From Nitzschia sp. DOCU1 (Eukaryota > Bacillariophyta > Bacillariophyceae > Bacillariales > Bacillariaceae), in contig OX595987.1 in the NCBI GenBank assembly GCA_951394045.1, forward strand, positions 4,154,001 to 4,218,000: a DNA stretch of 64,000 nt, written 5' to 3'. Under the pieces are notes generated by a model, which was not told where the DNA came from, made no database searches, and was given only the letters and a program-made list of their open reading frames with translations. Below are positions 20,236-31,026 of this stretch, in pieces. The position numbers and the translations under genes were made by a program. The first letter of the stretch is position 1. Every line of letters begins with the position of its first letter.

Positions 20236-23200
20236 TTACTTGCCAGCTTTCAATATGATTTGCTGGCAGATACTTTTGACAAGTTCCACTCGTTCCGAGC
20301 CATCCGGCATTTGCGAAAGCAGACCAACGCCCGCGCTTTCCAAACCAGATTGCTCCAAGACTAATCGGAGTTGATCTGCGCGAACCGGATCCTTTGGGAG
20401 ACGATTTTCCTTGGAGGAGCTTGTCGTTGGCGAGGTTAGCAAACGGAAACAAATGACCAACAGCTCCTCCACGCAACAGGCGACCGAGGAACCAAGGAGC
20501 GACAAATACTCGGTTTCTAGCTCCACATGTTCAGTGGAATCGGAAAAGACATGGAATGGGCCCCCGTTTTGTTCGACTTCGGAGAGTCGTCGCTGAATGG
20601 TCTGTACAAACAAACAAAGCAAACCATGAGGGTAAGAAAGTGCTCCAAGTCGCGCGTTCCTGTCAAGCACAAACAGACAAATGGACGATATGTCAAACGT
20701 ACTTGAGACGCAAGAGCGTATTGGTGTAGGCCTCGGACCAAAGCCGTTCCATTCAATGCATCGACGCGGCCCAGCTTCTTGAGAAGAGACAAGGACAATG
20801 AAAGAACATCCACAGCCACAATAGAGTACTCGAATTGATTCTCCGTCCATCGCTTAGGCAGTTTGCTTCCCCAATATCCAAAGTCGGTACTAGCGACGGG
20901 CGCCTTGAAAGAAAACCGGCTTTCCTTCTCGCGGGTGGTCAAGATCACCTCGAGAACATCCCACCACGACTGCTGCTTGTCTGATTCTACCTTCACGACG
21001 CCAATGTCGCCATTCCCAGACTGCGGCGCCGTCTTCAATTGCTCTGGCGGAGGCGGAAGTAGACCACGTGGCATGGGATATTCCAATAGCTGCTGGCATA
21101 AAACCAAAATGCCGCTCTCGAGGAAGCCAGATTCCGCAAAGAGATCGGGAAACGATCGTCGGAATGTAATATTGAAATCATGATATCTCTCATTTAGATC
21201 CGTCGGGGAGGCGAGACTAGCAGCTTGCACAAAGCAGCGCAAAAAGGCTCTCAAGATGTCGCCTTCAAAGGGAAAGTTGTAGCAGAGACGCTGGAACGTA
21301 GTCTTGTAGTGGCGAAGAATGCCGATGGCATGTTCTGGAAGTAGCTGCGCCTGTTGGGGAGGTAATGACTCCGATGCCAAAAGTGTTGTCAGAAGACGCA
21401 AATGCCCCATGAGGAATTCCGGCGCCAAGACTTTGACTTGATGATAGCCTCCGACCTCAGCCCCAATCTGCTCCAACAGTTTCGCCTCCCGACTTGCATA
21501 CGATATTGCTGCCGCTTCAAGCGCGTTCAATACGCGAGCATTTATTAATGCCTCTGCACCCAGAGGCTGCGAGCCAATGACTTGAAGCAAGGAACTGATG
21601 CTGAAGTCCATGCGAGCCAGGAGATCCATAAAGGGCCGAGCTACTGAAGAACTCAATAACTGAACCACAAAAGAGTATTCCTTGGGGTCTTCTTCGTCTG
21701 TGCATGTATCAATCATGGTCGACAGGCATGAGCGGGCTAGAATCGCCACCACGCCATTTTGTTCGTTGCTCGTGGTCGAAACCTCAAACGCCGCAAGTCT
21801 GGCTAGGCTCTTGGCAGCCAGCAAAAACACGTCTCGATACTGCCTCAAAAGGTCTTGTTCCACATGAGCAGTAGTCCGAAGGAGAACTGACAAGGCGCTG
21901 GCGAGTACGGTTGTACGTTCGTGCCGTGTGGGAGCTTCGGCGTCCGAATCATCCCCAAGGCTCGAGTAGGTGATTGCACGGGAAACAAGCGAACCCAGCT
22001 GCAGTAACTCGGTCTCAGCTGGGCGCTGGGTCTCGTCAAAAGCGGCAACATTCTCGACGAGCAAAAGGACGGAATTTGCCAAGCTGCAAGTGGCATTGGG
22101 GTAGAGGTTCGAGTCCATGCCGCGCAGGACTTGGGTATCGCCGTCGGCTAGTATGCGATCGACCAATGTGCCTGCCACGGCCAAGAGATTGGAAGGAGAA
22201 ATACACGTCGACGGCGAATCCACTCCAGTGTTCCGGAAAGACTCATTGGCAACCGTTGCCGAATCTAACATCATGTACACGGCGTTCGATAGATGAGATG
22301 CCGCGCAATTCCGTGCCACTAAACCATTCCATTCCTCAATCCATTCCTGTATCATTTTGACATCTGCGTCTCCAGGTCTGGACTGGAGAGCTCGTAGCAC
22401 CTTGGCACTGTCGACGCGGTAGTAACCCCTTGAAACATCACTGGGACCCGGCCATGCATCCACGCCGGCTTGGAGAGCATCCGTCGGTGGATGCGTCAAG
22501 GAAGGATTTGTGGCTAGCGTGTTCAATGGCATCTGTTCCATCAATGTCAAAACGAGCGGTTCGTCGGAGCCGAAAAGCAACTCCAAAAGTTTTTGGCACT
22601 GGAGAGGTTGCGGCGAGATAAAGGCCGAAAGTCCAGAGTCAATAGCCCAGCTCGCATCATTGGTAAACCCCACCAGAAGGCTCAATTCACAGGCCAGGCC
22701 CTTCAAGAACCATGCCATGCAATGGAGAGCGTCAGGATTGGATTGGGCAAGATCGCTCGAAGCCGCGTGGCGGAGTGGCTGTGCCCCACGAGACGAAAGC
22801 CACAACAAAAGGTTTCGGTCCCAAAAGTCGACCGATCGAAGTCGCTGGGCAGTGTAGACGACCACTCTTACGGCACCAAGATCTCTTGCAGCCAAAAGAT
22901 TGTACAATCGATAGAAAATTTCCAAACACATGCTAGCCACGGCGGACTCCCCTTTTGAAGCAGCATAATCCACATCCTGAAGAAGTTGCAATATAGAATC
23001 GAAACAATCATACACTGAACTCCCGTAGCTCTTGCGAGAAGGACTCCAATTGCCGCCTTGCGAACGCGTCGGCAGGCCCAAGAGTAGTTGCACTAGACTT
23101 CCGTCACCTGCCACGCCCGCTCGGAGACTCTCCAAGATCCAATTGAGAATCAAAGACGTGGATTGCTGATCGAGACTGGAGGTAGTTCGACGCGCTGCGA

Positions 23201-26200
23201 GCAGCAATCGGCTGGCCACAGCACTGGCCAAGAACGTGGGCATATCCTGGGGCCCCGGTTTCAAGGCGTACGTCAGAGCCAAAGCCGACCCGGATAACTG
23301 CGCATCTACGACATCGTCCCAAGCCCTGTATCCAATGTATTCGACCAAAGCTGATCGAAGATGGGGACTCGTCGTCGGCAAGGAATGCATCAGCCGACAC
23401 ACCGCCACGTCCATCGCTTTCAGATTGGATGATCCGTAGCGAATTTGTTGAAAACGAAGGACTGGGACTATTTTGAGTGGCTCCTTCGAAACGGCAATGG
23501 CTTGGACAAAAGCTTCTTCTCTGACGGCCACAGCACACAAAATCATTAGCGCAGTAGAAATGGACATTTCTCGCCACTGCGAGCCTTGATCAAAGGAGGT
23601 GCCATCCAAGATCATGTCCTGGATGGTAGGCATTAATGCCTTGAGGAAGTCTTGCTTGGGTTTGGTGGGGCCTCCTTCCTTGGCTCCCTCCCTGGCACTA
23701 TCCATGTTGGGCGGTGTCGCTCCATACGTAGCATATGCTAACGCCACGGCGTCGCCACGGGCGCCATATAGAGATTGAATCGAATCTGCCCCATCAGCTA
23801 GAACACGGGCAACAGCTTCCAACAATGGGCTTCCTGATGGCGACAGCAGATTTGTCAAGATCCAAAAGCCTGGAGATTTCGCCCGGGGAATGTTATTCGC
23901 AGGAGTTACCATGACCGTGGACGAGGACAAGGGGGCGGAGGGCGCATTCCCGCTAGGCGTAAAATTGCTGGAAACTTGCTGCGAATATGAAATACTCGTA
24001 ATGGAACGGTTGTAATAGTCGTCCACCGAATCGTCTGTCGTTGTCGCCAGTGAGACTTGATCGGAAATTTCCGCAATGCCCAAAATGGACTTTGGATTTG
24101 TTGTTGTTGCGCTCGGGAGTTTCAGGGCCTCGGTTGGTACGTCGTAGCGCACGAGCACGGCTTGCACGACGCGCAATGCCTTGGTGACAAGTCGACTGTG
24201 ATCCCCCGGCACGCGAAATGGTAGCGCAAAAGCACGCGGTAGCACAAAATCCGTCACATACTCAATGTATGGAACCACGCCTGTGCGAACTCGATACTGT
24301 TGTCCCAACCCCGCTGGACAACCTGCCAAACTCACCAGCGCCTCGAGCAATTCCAAACATCCCTCGGTGGATGGATACCATCCTAGTTGCGATTCGACAT
24401 ATTCCATTTCATAGGCCAATCCATACTGGGTGTCTTTGGGCAAGAGCATGGCGGTTGCATTCGTTGTGGCTGTCCCATTGGTAGCTAATGCCATCGACGA
24501 AGGTGGAAAGCTCAATCCACCGACACGAGCCGCCACGCTTGTCGAATTCGAATTGACCACTAAATATTGATCCAACAAGTATACCGGCAGCAAGGGACAC
24601 GTTTCCAAATAGTCCCAGGCATGCATGCCTTGTTCTTTGAGAAAGGCTTGCTGTTCCTGCGTCAACGATGATGATTTATCGCATGGCTGGAGCAAACTTG
24701 CAATGGCCGCCAATGTGGCGCCACGAAGAACCGGTGGCAAGGGTGCAATGGCCAATTTGAACAAAATCAGCAAAGTTTCGTCTCCCAATGTCGCATTGGG
24801 AACGGTCAAAGACGACGACGATGATGCACTACCACCTCCAAATGGCAGCACAATCGACAGAATAGCATGCCGAGCTTGTGGACAATGTTTGGCAACATTT
24901 CGCAAGACGGCCAAGTGGGATGCCAGAAAATATCGAGAGGCATCGGACAATTCCTTGACCTTGGTAGTATTCTTGGAAGAAGACGACGAGTTGGCATCGC
25001 CCGAGGAGGACGAACCGGCAGTATTCGATGTGGAGTTGTTACCCGAGCTACCCGCCGTTGTAGCTCCTCCTCCATCCGGTTGTACGTAGTCTCCGTCCAA
25101 ATTGTAATAATACGACGTATTCCTGGTCGTACTACTACTACTAGTAGCGCTGGAGGAACTGGCCGCCTTGGCCGCAGCTTCGGCGTCGTAGGGACTTAAT
25201 TCTTGAGCATACCATCGCAAATTCGCAACGAGTTTGGGCCAATCGAATGCCGACGCTACGGGAGTGGCGGCAGCATCGTCAGTAGCCGCCGCAGTAGTCT
25301 GATCATCGGACAATGTCGACGACGACGACGATGCAGTTGTAGTTGTGGCATTTGACAACCACTCGTAGATTTGGGTAGCACAAGCTTCATTACTGGCCAG
25401 GGCCGCCAACCACGACAAGTAGCACGGCAAAAGAGACGAATCTTTGCGCTGACAGACTTGCAATTCTTGTAAAAACATTTGGCATTTCCAAAACGGACGT
25501 GCATAATCCGGACCCAAGGCACACAATTCAATTGCCAATCCCACGATATCATCCAAACAATCGGGCCGTGACATTAAATCCACGACAGCAGGAATCGCTT
25601 CCTCCTCCTGCTTTTTAGTGGCAGAATTCAAAAATCCTCCTTGAGCTTGCCATGCTTCAAATTGCCTCGAGCGTGCCAAATTATCACGCCGCAATTGCAA
25701 TTGTTCTTCTTCTTCGACGAGCCATCGTTGTCTCGACAATGGCAATCCTGGCAAATCTTGCAAGTATCGGGCCAACCATTCTCCTAATAGACTCAAAGCA
25801 AATTCGGATATTTGACACGACGACGTATTATTTTGCTTCGAAAGACGTTGTAGAGCAGGTATCAAAGTATACTTGGCAAACGAAAACGACTTGTAATCCG
25901 CCGGTGTCGAAAAATCTCGTGCGGCTTCGAGCCAAGGAGATTCCAGCGATGGCGAGGCACCACTACTACTACTGCGGGGGGATGCCGTGGACGTGGTCAT
26001 GGATCGTAAATACGCCGAATAGGCCGCACTCAAGAGACCACCGATATCGGGTCGTTGCGCCCATACCGTATCAATAGTATTGGGATTGAGACGTTGATGC
26101 AATGGTTGTAACTCTGGTGGAGCAAAGTTGGTCTTGGCCAGTTCGAGTGAATGCCGATTGTGCAACTCTTGAGTCGTCATGGTGGCCATGGCGGTCGTTA

Positions 26201-27353
26201 CGAGTACTGCCAAGGCTTGCAGGGTACTGGTTTGTCCCGATTCATGGACTTGATGGACAAATTCCGATTGCCATGTCTGCAAAGACTTTTCCATTAAGGG
26301 TGTCCCTCCAAAAAATGCCGCATTGGGTTGCGACCACGACGGCGACTCAGTCGTAGTATAGGGAGTGGGAACAGTGGCAAAAGGACACGGTGTATCTCCC
26401 ACTGCCATGTCTCGAATGACGTCTAGTAGCTGTACTACTTCGAGACATGTCCATTGCGAATGATAGGCAATCCAGAGCAAGATTTCACAAGAGGTTTGCC
26501 GGGCTTGTTGGGTTGCCAATAAATGCACTTGAGCAAATTGTTTTTTTTCTGTCACAACAGAAATAGTCTTGTAATACAGTAGTTCTTGTTGTAATTGTGT
26601 AATGCGGTGTGTAGCTTCTTGAACGACTTGCAAGAGTTGAGATATTAGGTCATTTTGCAACAAGATATTGGTAGCTTGTATCACATATGCATTATTGGAC
26701 AAGCGTGCTTGAAACAAGTTCCATAGACTATGGTAGAGCAAATGAGCCTGCCAAAAGTAAATGTCGCGGGCCGTTTTTGTGGTGGGTGTGTAGCCGCTCA
26801 AACCCGCCTGATCGACCATGCTTTTGCCTTGAAGCATGGCTTGACACTGCTCTAATTCCATACTAACTTGTCCATACAAGGCAGCAGCTTGTTCTTCGGA
26901 CAAACGCAAATCGGTAGCAAGTTCCAAAATACGCGAGACTACCTTGGGTGTCAATGTCATGGTTGTCCCACGTTCGCCCGCTAATCCAATCGTGGGATTT
27001 TGCTGTAGTTGTTGCCTTGTAGCCATGTTGGGTGTGACCCAAGCTGGTAGAGTAGGCGACAAGTCGACCGTGGTACCGATATAATGCACTAATTCTTGAC
27101 CTGCCAGTGCACTGTCAGAGTCAGCCAATAACTGTTGCAGTTTGTAATACACGGCAACATTTTGGAGAGCGGTATCCAAGGGTGGCATGAGCAATGTGGG
27201 CGGTGCTGCAGACGCAGAAGCGGCTGGCGTAGTACTAGTAGTGCCTCCACCACCACCACCAAGACTAAAGCTAGTGCTAGTGTTGCTGCTACCACCACCA
27301 CCACCACCAAAGCCAAACGAAGGTGCCGGTGCAGTGCCATAGTTGAACGCCAT
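20236..27353 (-). CDS. Large nucleoporin-like protein (Nup205/Nup188 type), two exons
   Basis: Exons run 27353-20703 and 20601-20236 with a 101-base phase-0 GT-AG intron, giving 2338 residues. The ATG at 27353 (MAFNYGTAPAPSFGFGG) is chosen because the upstream extension has only a GTG start. The N-terminus is Gly/Ser/Phe-rich with FGFGG, recalling FG nucleoporins. Most of the protein is predicted helical, with a few Ser/Thr/Asn-rich inserts (around residues 680-800). Features fitting the inner-ring scaffold family are the great length, the all-helical composition and segments such as GFWILTNLLSPSGSPLLEAV, VQAVLVRYDVPTEAL and HLRLLTTLLASESL. This family forms the inner ring of the nuclear pore. 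The assignment is by pattern memory only. Nup188 or another large helical solenoid are the alternatives. The last exon was placed by frame and splice consensus. Confidence 0.6.
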
Positions 27354-27446
27354 TTTGACTACGGAGACCCCCACCTAGCGTCGTCACAGACGACTATTAA
27401 TGAGGAAAGGATTCACACACAAAAGAGTCCAAACACTCTATCTTGA

Positions 27447-27471
27447 CAATCAATCAATCAATCAATCAATC
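27447..27471. repeat. CAAT tetranucleotide microsatellite
   Basis: Six CAAT units lie 94-118 bases upstream of the nucleoporin ATG, so they are probably in its 5' UTR or core promoter. A shorter tract of the same unit lies just upstream of the MORN protein 1 ATG (8666-8681). Confidence 0.95.
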
Positions 27472-27744
27472 GCAATGAATAATGATATGATGAATGGCAG
27501 TATCCATCGGATCGGTATCGGCGGCACTCATCACAATGGCAACAACGGATGATGCGAGCAATGATGGCATGGCGGAGAGACGGGCAGGCGATATCGACCG
27601 CGCTGCGCTTGCTTTTGTGAGCGACGGACAGACATGTGCTGACGCCACCAACCATTTCGGAAGGACAGACAGACGGGCAGGGGGGGTGTCAGCCAACGCA
27701 CACCGTGCGACGTACGTTCGTTGTCGGTGTTTGGCTGGCATGTT

Positions 27745-28440
27745 GTTGTTGTTGGTACTATCGATTCTTTTTCTCTAAAGAGCCTTTGCAAAAAGAGTTC
27801 ATCATGATTGCCTTGAAAAAGACGATTTTCGGGGCAGCCTTCCCCCTCCTTAAGAGTGCGATTACAGTACTCGGCAATGTTGCTTTTCTTTCCAGAAAGA
27901 CGATTGTGGTTCTTCGAGGCAGGGCAGAACAAGAGCAAGGAACGACTGGAACGAAGTATACTTCCCGCACTTTTGATGATAATCGTTCGTCTTGGAAGGA
28001 ATAGTTCCTTGGAAGAAGAATGATTATCACTCAATAGTGCAGGGAGTACTTTCGGGGGCAGCCAAGCAAGTAAGGACGATAAGGAGAGTATGCCCTGTTC
28101 ATTGGTAATACTGGATTGATGATTGCCAGGCGAAATTCGAATACTGCAGGGATTCTTGGTGCAAGCAGTGGCACGGCTATTAGCACTTGTTGGTACTGTC
28201 GATTATTCTTCTATGGAAAGGTCCTTTCCAAAAGGCTTCATTGTTGCTTCGAGGCGATGGCCGTCCCCTCATTTAGAGTGGTGATCTTTCGTCTTGAAAG
28301 GCAAACGTTCCATGCAAGTAGAATGATTATCAATGGCACAGCTATCTACTAGCACTTGTTGTTGGTACTCTGAAAAGAGTTCATCATATGGTTGCTTCGA
28401 GAATGACAATTTAGAGCGCGACGAACTGTACTCCCCGCAT
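27745..28440. repeat. Degenerate tandem repeats
   Basis: Related blocks occur about three times. TTGTTGGTACT followed by a TTCATCATGATTGC-like segment starts near 27750, 28190 and 28355. A block with TTCGTCTTG ... AGAATGATTATCA occurs near 27980 and 28290. TGGCACGGCTAT and TGGCACAGCTAT precede two of the copies. The copies differ by substitutions and indels, so they are old. They may be remnants of a mobile element or local duplications. No open frame spans them. Confidence 0.55.
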
Positions 28441-28474
28441 TTGGAACGAGCTTGGTCGTTTAGCGCTACTCCCA

Positions 28475-29438
28475 AACAAGCACGGAGAAACACGCCGCAA
28501 TGCTGCTAGTACCGAGGACGCTAGCGTAATTCGAGTTTTGCTCGCTCACCCCATGGGCCAAAAGTCAGCTCAGTGTTGTGATCATCGTGGAAACTCTCCC
28601 ATGATGTGCTTGGCACTCCGGTATAACATGGCATGCAGCTTGCAAAAACTTATGCAAGATTCAACGTCTTTTGACTCCTTTTTTGCGACCGGTTGGACGA
28701 CTGGATAAAGACGGGAGACTGTTACCACAACGCCGTAAGATCAATCTCGTTTATCACCGAATGGATCTCATGTTGGAATTCATTCAAGCTGCTGCTGCCG
28801 ACGAAGAATCTGGCGTCGCATTTTCCCTGTGGCAGGCAGTCGCCATGGTTTCCGAGATGCTGCCTCGTAGTGTGGTGGACTATCTCTTTTGGGTGGCAGA
28901 GCCGCCACGATCCAAGGCTGCTTCATTGCTACTACCCCAGGCTTTAGCAAAGCCTCGTCGGCGCGACCATTTCATCCTGGACCAACAACAAGCCTACTTT
29001 ATTGAAAAACTCATACGACGAGTCTCTGCTGCATCGTCTTCGGACATGAAGAAAGACGATTGTCAACCTGCTATTGTTCTTCTAGCCAAAGCCTTGAGCT
29101 CGGGATGGATATGGAATGAGGAGAGGCTGGACACTAGTACGACCCCTGCTGCTTGCAGTCCTCGGCATGAGTCGAACAAACCCGAGCAAGAAGATGAACA
29201 ACCAGCACATTTCGCTGCTACTGCTACTACCACTGCTCTATGTACCGGCGTACTCCAGAGACTCGTGTATGCTCACCCCGAAGGATTGATCCAAGCCGAC
29301 CCCGAGACGGGTTTGTTTCCCTTTCAACTAGCAGCAACAAGCGATATGAAGTTTGGTTATGATTGGGAACAGTTGGATACCATTTATAGTTTGTTACTCC
29401 AAGCGCCGCAGCAGATCATGATGCGTTACCAACTCTAG
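28475..29438 (+). pseudogene. 5'-truncated, frameshifted ankyrin-family gene
   Basis: This is homologous to the intact ankyrin protein at 47886-49358. From 28475 the frame reads NKHGET and then VIRVLLAHPMG, CDHRGNSPMM and SFDSFF, matching NKHGET, LIRVLLAHGRS, LDQQGYPPMM and SFESYL of the paralog, before a stop at 28706. The homology continues in the +1 frame from about 28685 to the stop at 29436: LWQAVAMVSEMLPRSVVDYL, KPRRRDHFILDQQQAYFI, LVYAHPEGLIQADPETGLFPFQLAA and QLDTIYSLLLQAPQQI. The frame change falls at a run of six T (28679-28684), so a one-base slip is the simplest cause. The N-terminal third of the family protein, including the first ankyrin repeat, is missing upstream. The 3' part could still be read from a downstream start as about 230 residues, but a decayed gene is more likely. 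A sequencing error in the T-run would not explain the missing 5' end. Confidence 0.7.
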
Positions 29439-29577
29439 CTACTACTAAAATGAAGCATTTCCATTATATGATTACCGTTATGCTAGATCATATTTCTATC
29501 CTGCGTACAGAGGGATGATGATTCTTGCCCCTGCGTCTAAATCAAGCAAGAGATCTCTTCTTTGCAGCATTCACATC

Positions 29578-30456
29578 TCATGTCTCTGGGGCTTCTTGTT
29601 GTTGCTGTGAACGTAGTAGTATCATTTCTTTGACTGCTGGTACCAAGGATTCACCTAGTACTTGATATCCCTTGGCAGAAAAGTGCAATCCGTCAGGGGA
29701 CCAACGATCGTCGTTGGGTGCCCACTCAAACGGAAAGGCTACAAATTTTGACGAGTTTGGTACACCATGACGACAATACTCTTCAAGGCCTTGATTGACT
29801 TGTCGGGCTTTGGCAGCGAATTCTGGATTCATGCTTTGATATTGCGATGGTGGAACTCCAATGGCAATCGTTCGAGTATTCTCGGCATGACACACTTGAT
29901 GCAAGGCCTGAACAGACTCGAAAATCTCTTGTGCCCCGAAATTGTATCCCAAATCATTGGTTCCCGCCAAGACAATCACGAACTCCAAGGGTGGATCTTG
30001 GACGCGACGAATCAAGCTTTGTAGTCCCCGAGCATCCGTCGAAGATTCCAACAGCTGCTTGGCGGTCCATCCCGGAAATCCCATGTGCCGTACCATGACT
30101 GATCGGTTCGGAAAGGTCGATTGCAAAGCCTTCTCCAAGTGCGGAGCATAGGGATATTCCTCCAAATGTGGAGGAGAGGTCCCCGCCGTCAAAGAGTCTC
30201 CAAAGCACAAAATGCGAAGAGGAGAAGAAGTGCTGGAAAGTGCTTGCACCATTCCTTGGCTGCCGTTGTTATTCAGGGATGGGAATACCGACGGGAACTT
30301 GTAAGTTATACCGAGCATTACCAGGAGTAGAACCAAGAATTGACGAGTCGGGAGAGGCTTGATGTTGTTTCGTCTCGAACTCATCGTCTCATGCTGGTCT
30401 TCTGTCTTTGGATGCAGCGAAATGGCACCATGAAATGGAAAAGCATCCGACATCAT
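29578..30456 (-). CDS. SGNH/GDSL-type hydrolase with N-terminal signal anchor
   Basis: The protein has 292 residues, or 268 if translation starts at Met25 (30384). A hydrophobic stretch at residues 40-52 (FLVLLLVMLGITY) acts as signal peptide or anchor. The catalytic domain has block I GDSLTAG (Ser88), the conserved Gly in HMGFPGWTAKQLL, block III AGTNDLG (Asn) and block V DGLHFSAKGY with the Asp and His of the catalytic triad. SGNH hydrolases cleave ester bonds of lipids, acetylated sugars or thioesters. The preference here cannot be read from sequence. The short size and block spacing resemble the bacterial arylesterase/TesA-like group. It should act in the secretory pathway or outside the cell. 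It is convergent with the ankyrin pseudogene, 139 bases away. Confidence 0.85.
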   Translation of the reverse strand: MMSDAFPFHGAISLHPKTEDQHETMSSRRNNIKPLPTRQFLVLLLVMLGITYKFPSVFPSLNNNGSQGMVQALSSTSSPLRILCFGDSLTAGTSPPHLEEYPYAPHLEKALQSTFPNRSVMVRHMGFPGWTAKQLLESSTDARGLQSLIRRVQDPPLEFVIVLAGTNDLGYNFGAQEIFESVQALHQVCHAENTRTIAIGVPPSQYQSMNPEFAAKARQVNQGLEEYCRHGVPNSSKFVAFPFEWAPNDDRWSPDGLHFSAKGYQVLGESLVPAVKEMILLRSQQQQEAPET

Positions 30457-31026
30457 CCTATCTGCTGGTGCGATAGGAGGGAAAGATCTTGGAATAAAAC
30501 AAGGATTCGATCATTGGGAGGCAGGGGTTTCTGGTACCTATGAAGCGTACCTGGTATCATGGGTATTACCAGGAAAATTTTGATTGGTGACGAAATGGAC
30601 TTCTTCGAGCAAAACCACCCCCCCTCGCCCTCCCACCCAAGCGCTCCACGCGCTACCGGCCTCCACGTGTCACCACTCGTGCCACACAGACAGTCAGTAT
30701 GATACATAGCTAGCGTCCCCTACTCTAAAAAAGCATTACAGGTACAAAAACACATACACAATTGTAACAATACAATGTTATCAGTTTGGCATTCATCACA
30801 AGGAAAGCCCTCGTCTTCGGATGGTTCATTTTCGTCGTTGTCGGTCGATGATCCATCTGGACAAGGCAGTCCGAATACTATGTAAACTGAAAGGAGATTC
30901 ACGTCTTTAACGTTCTGTTTTATTCATGTATTTTCGTGGTGGGGGTACTGGTGTGTGAAAAGGAAATATATAACATGTATCAGGTGGTCCTCGTTCAGCG
31001 GCGGCGGTGGTAATCATCCCGCCGCG
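30457..31026. other. Intergenic region, no supported gene
   Basis: 570 bases between the hydrolase start and the stop of the 822-residue gene. A 60-codon frame on the minus strand (30902-30720) has no features. No repeats or RNA genes were recognised. Confidence 0.5.

Larger units (their letters stand above)
27354..28474. other. Intergenic region with decayed repeats
   Basis: About 1.1 kb upstream of the nucleoporin gene and of the truncated ankyrin gene. It holds the CAAT microsatellite and the degenerate repeats listed separately. Frames up to 167 codons occur on both strands but overlap the repeats and show no domain. Confidence 0.5.
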
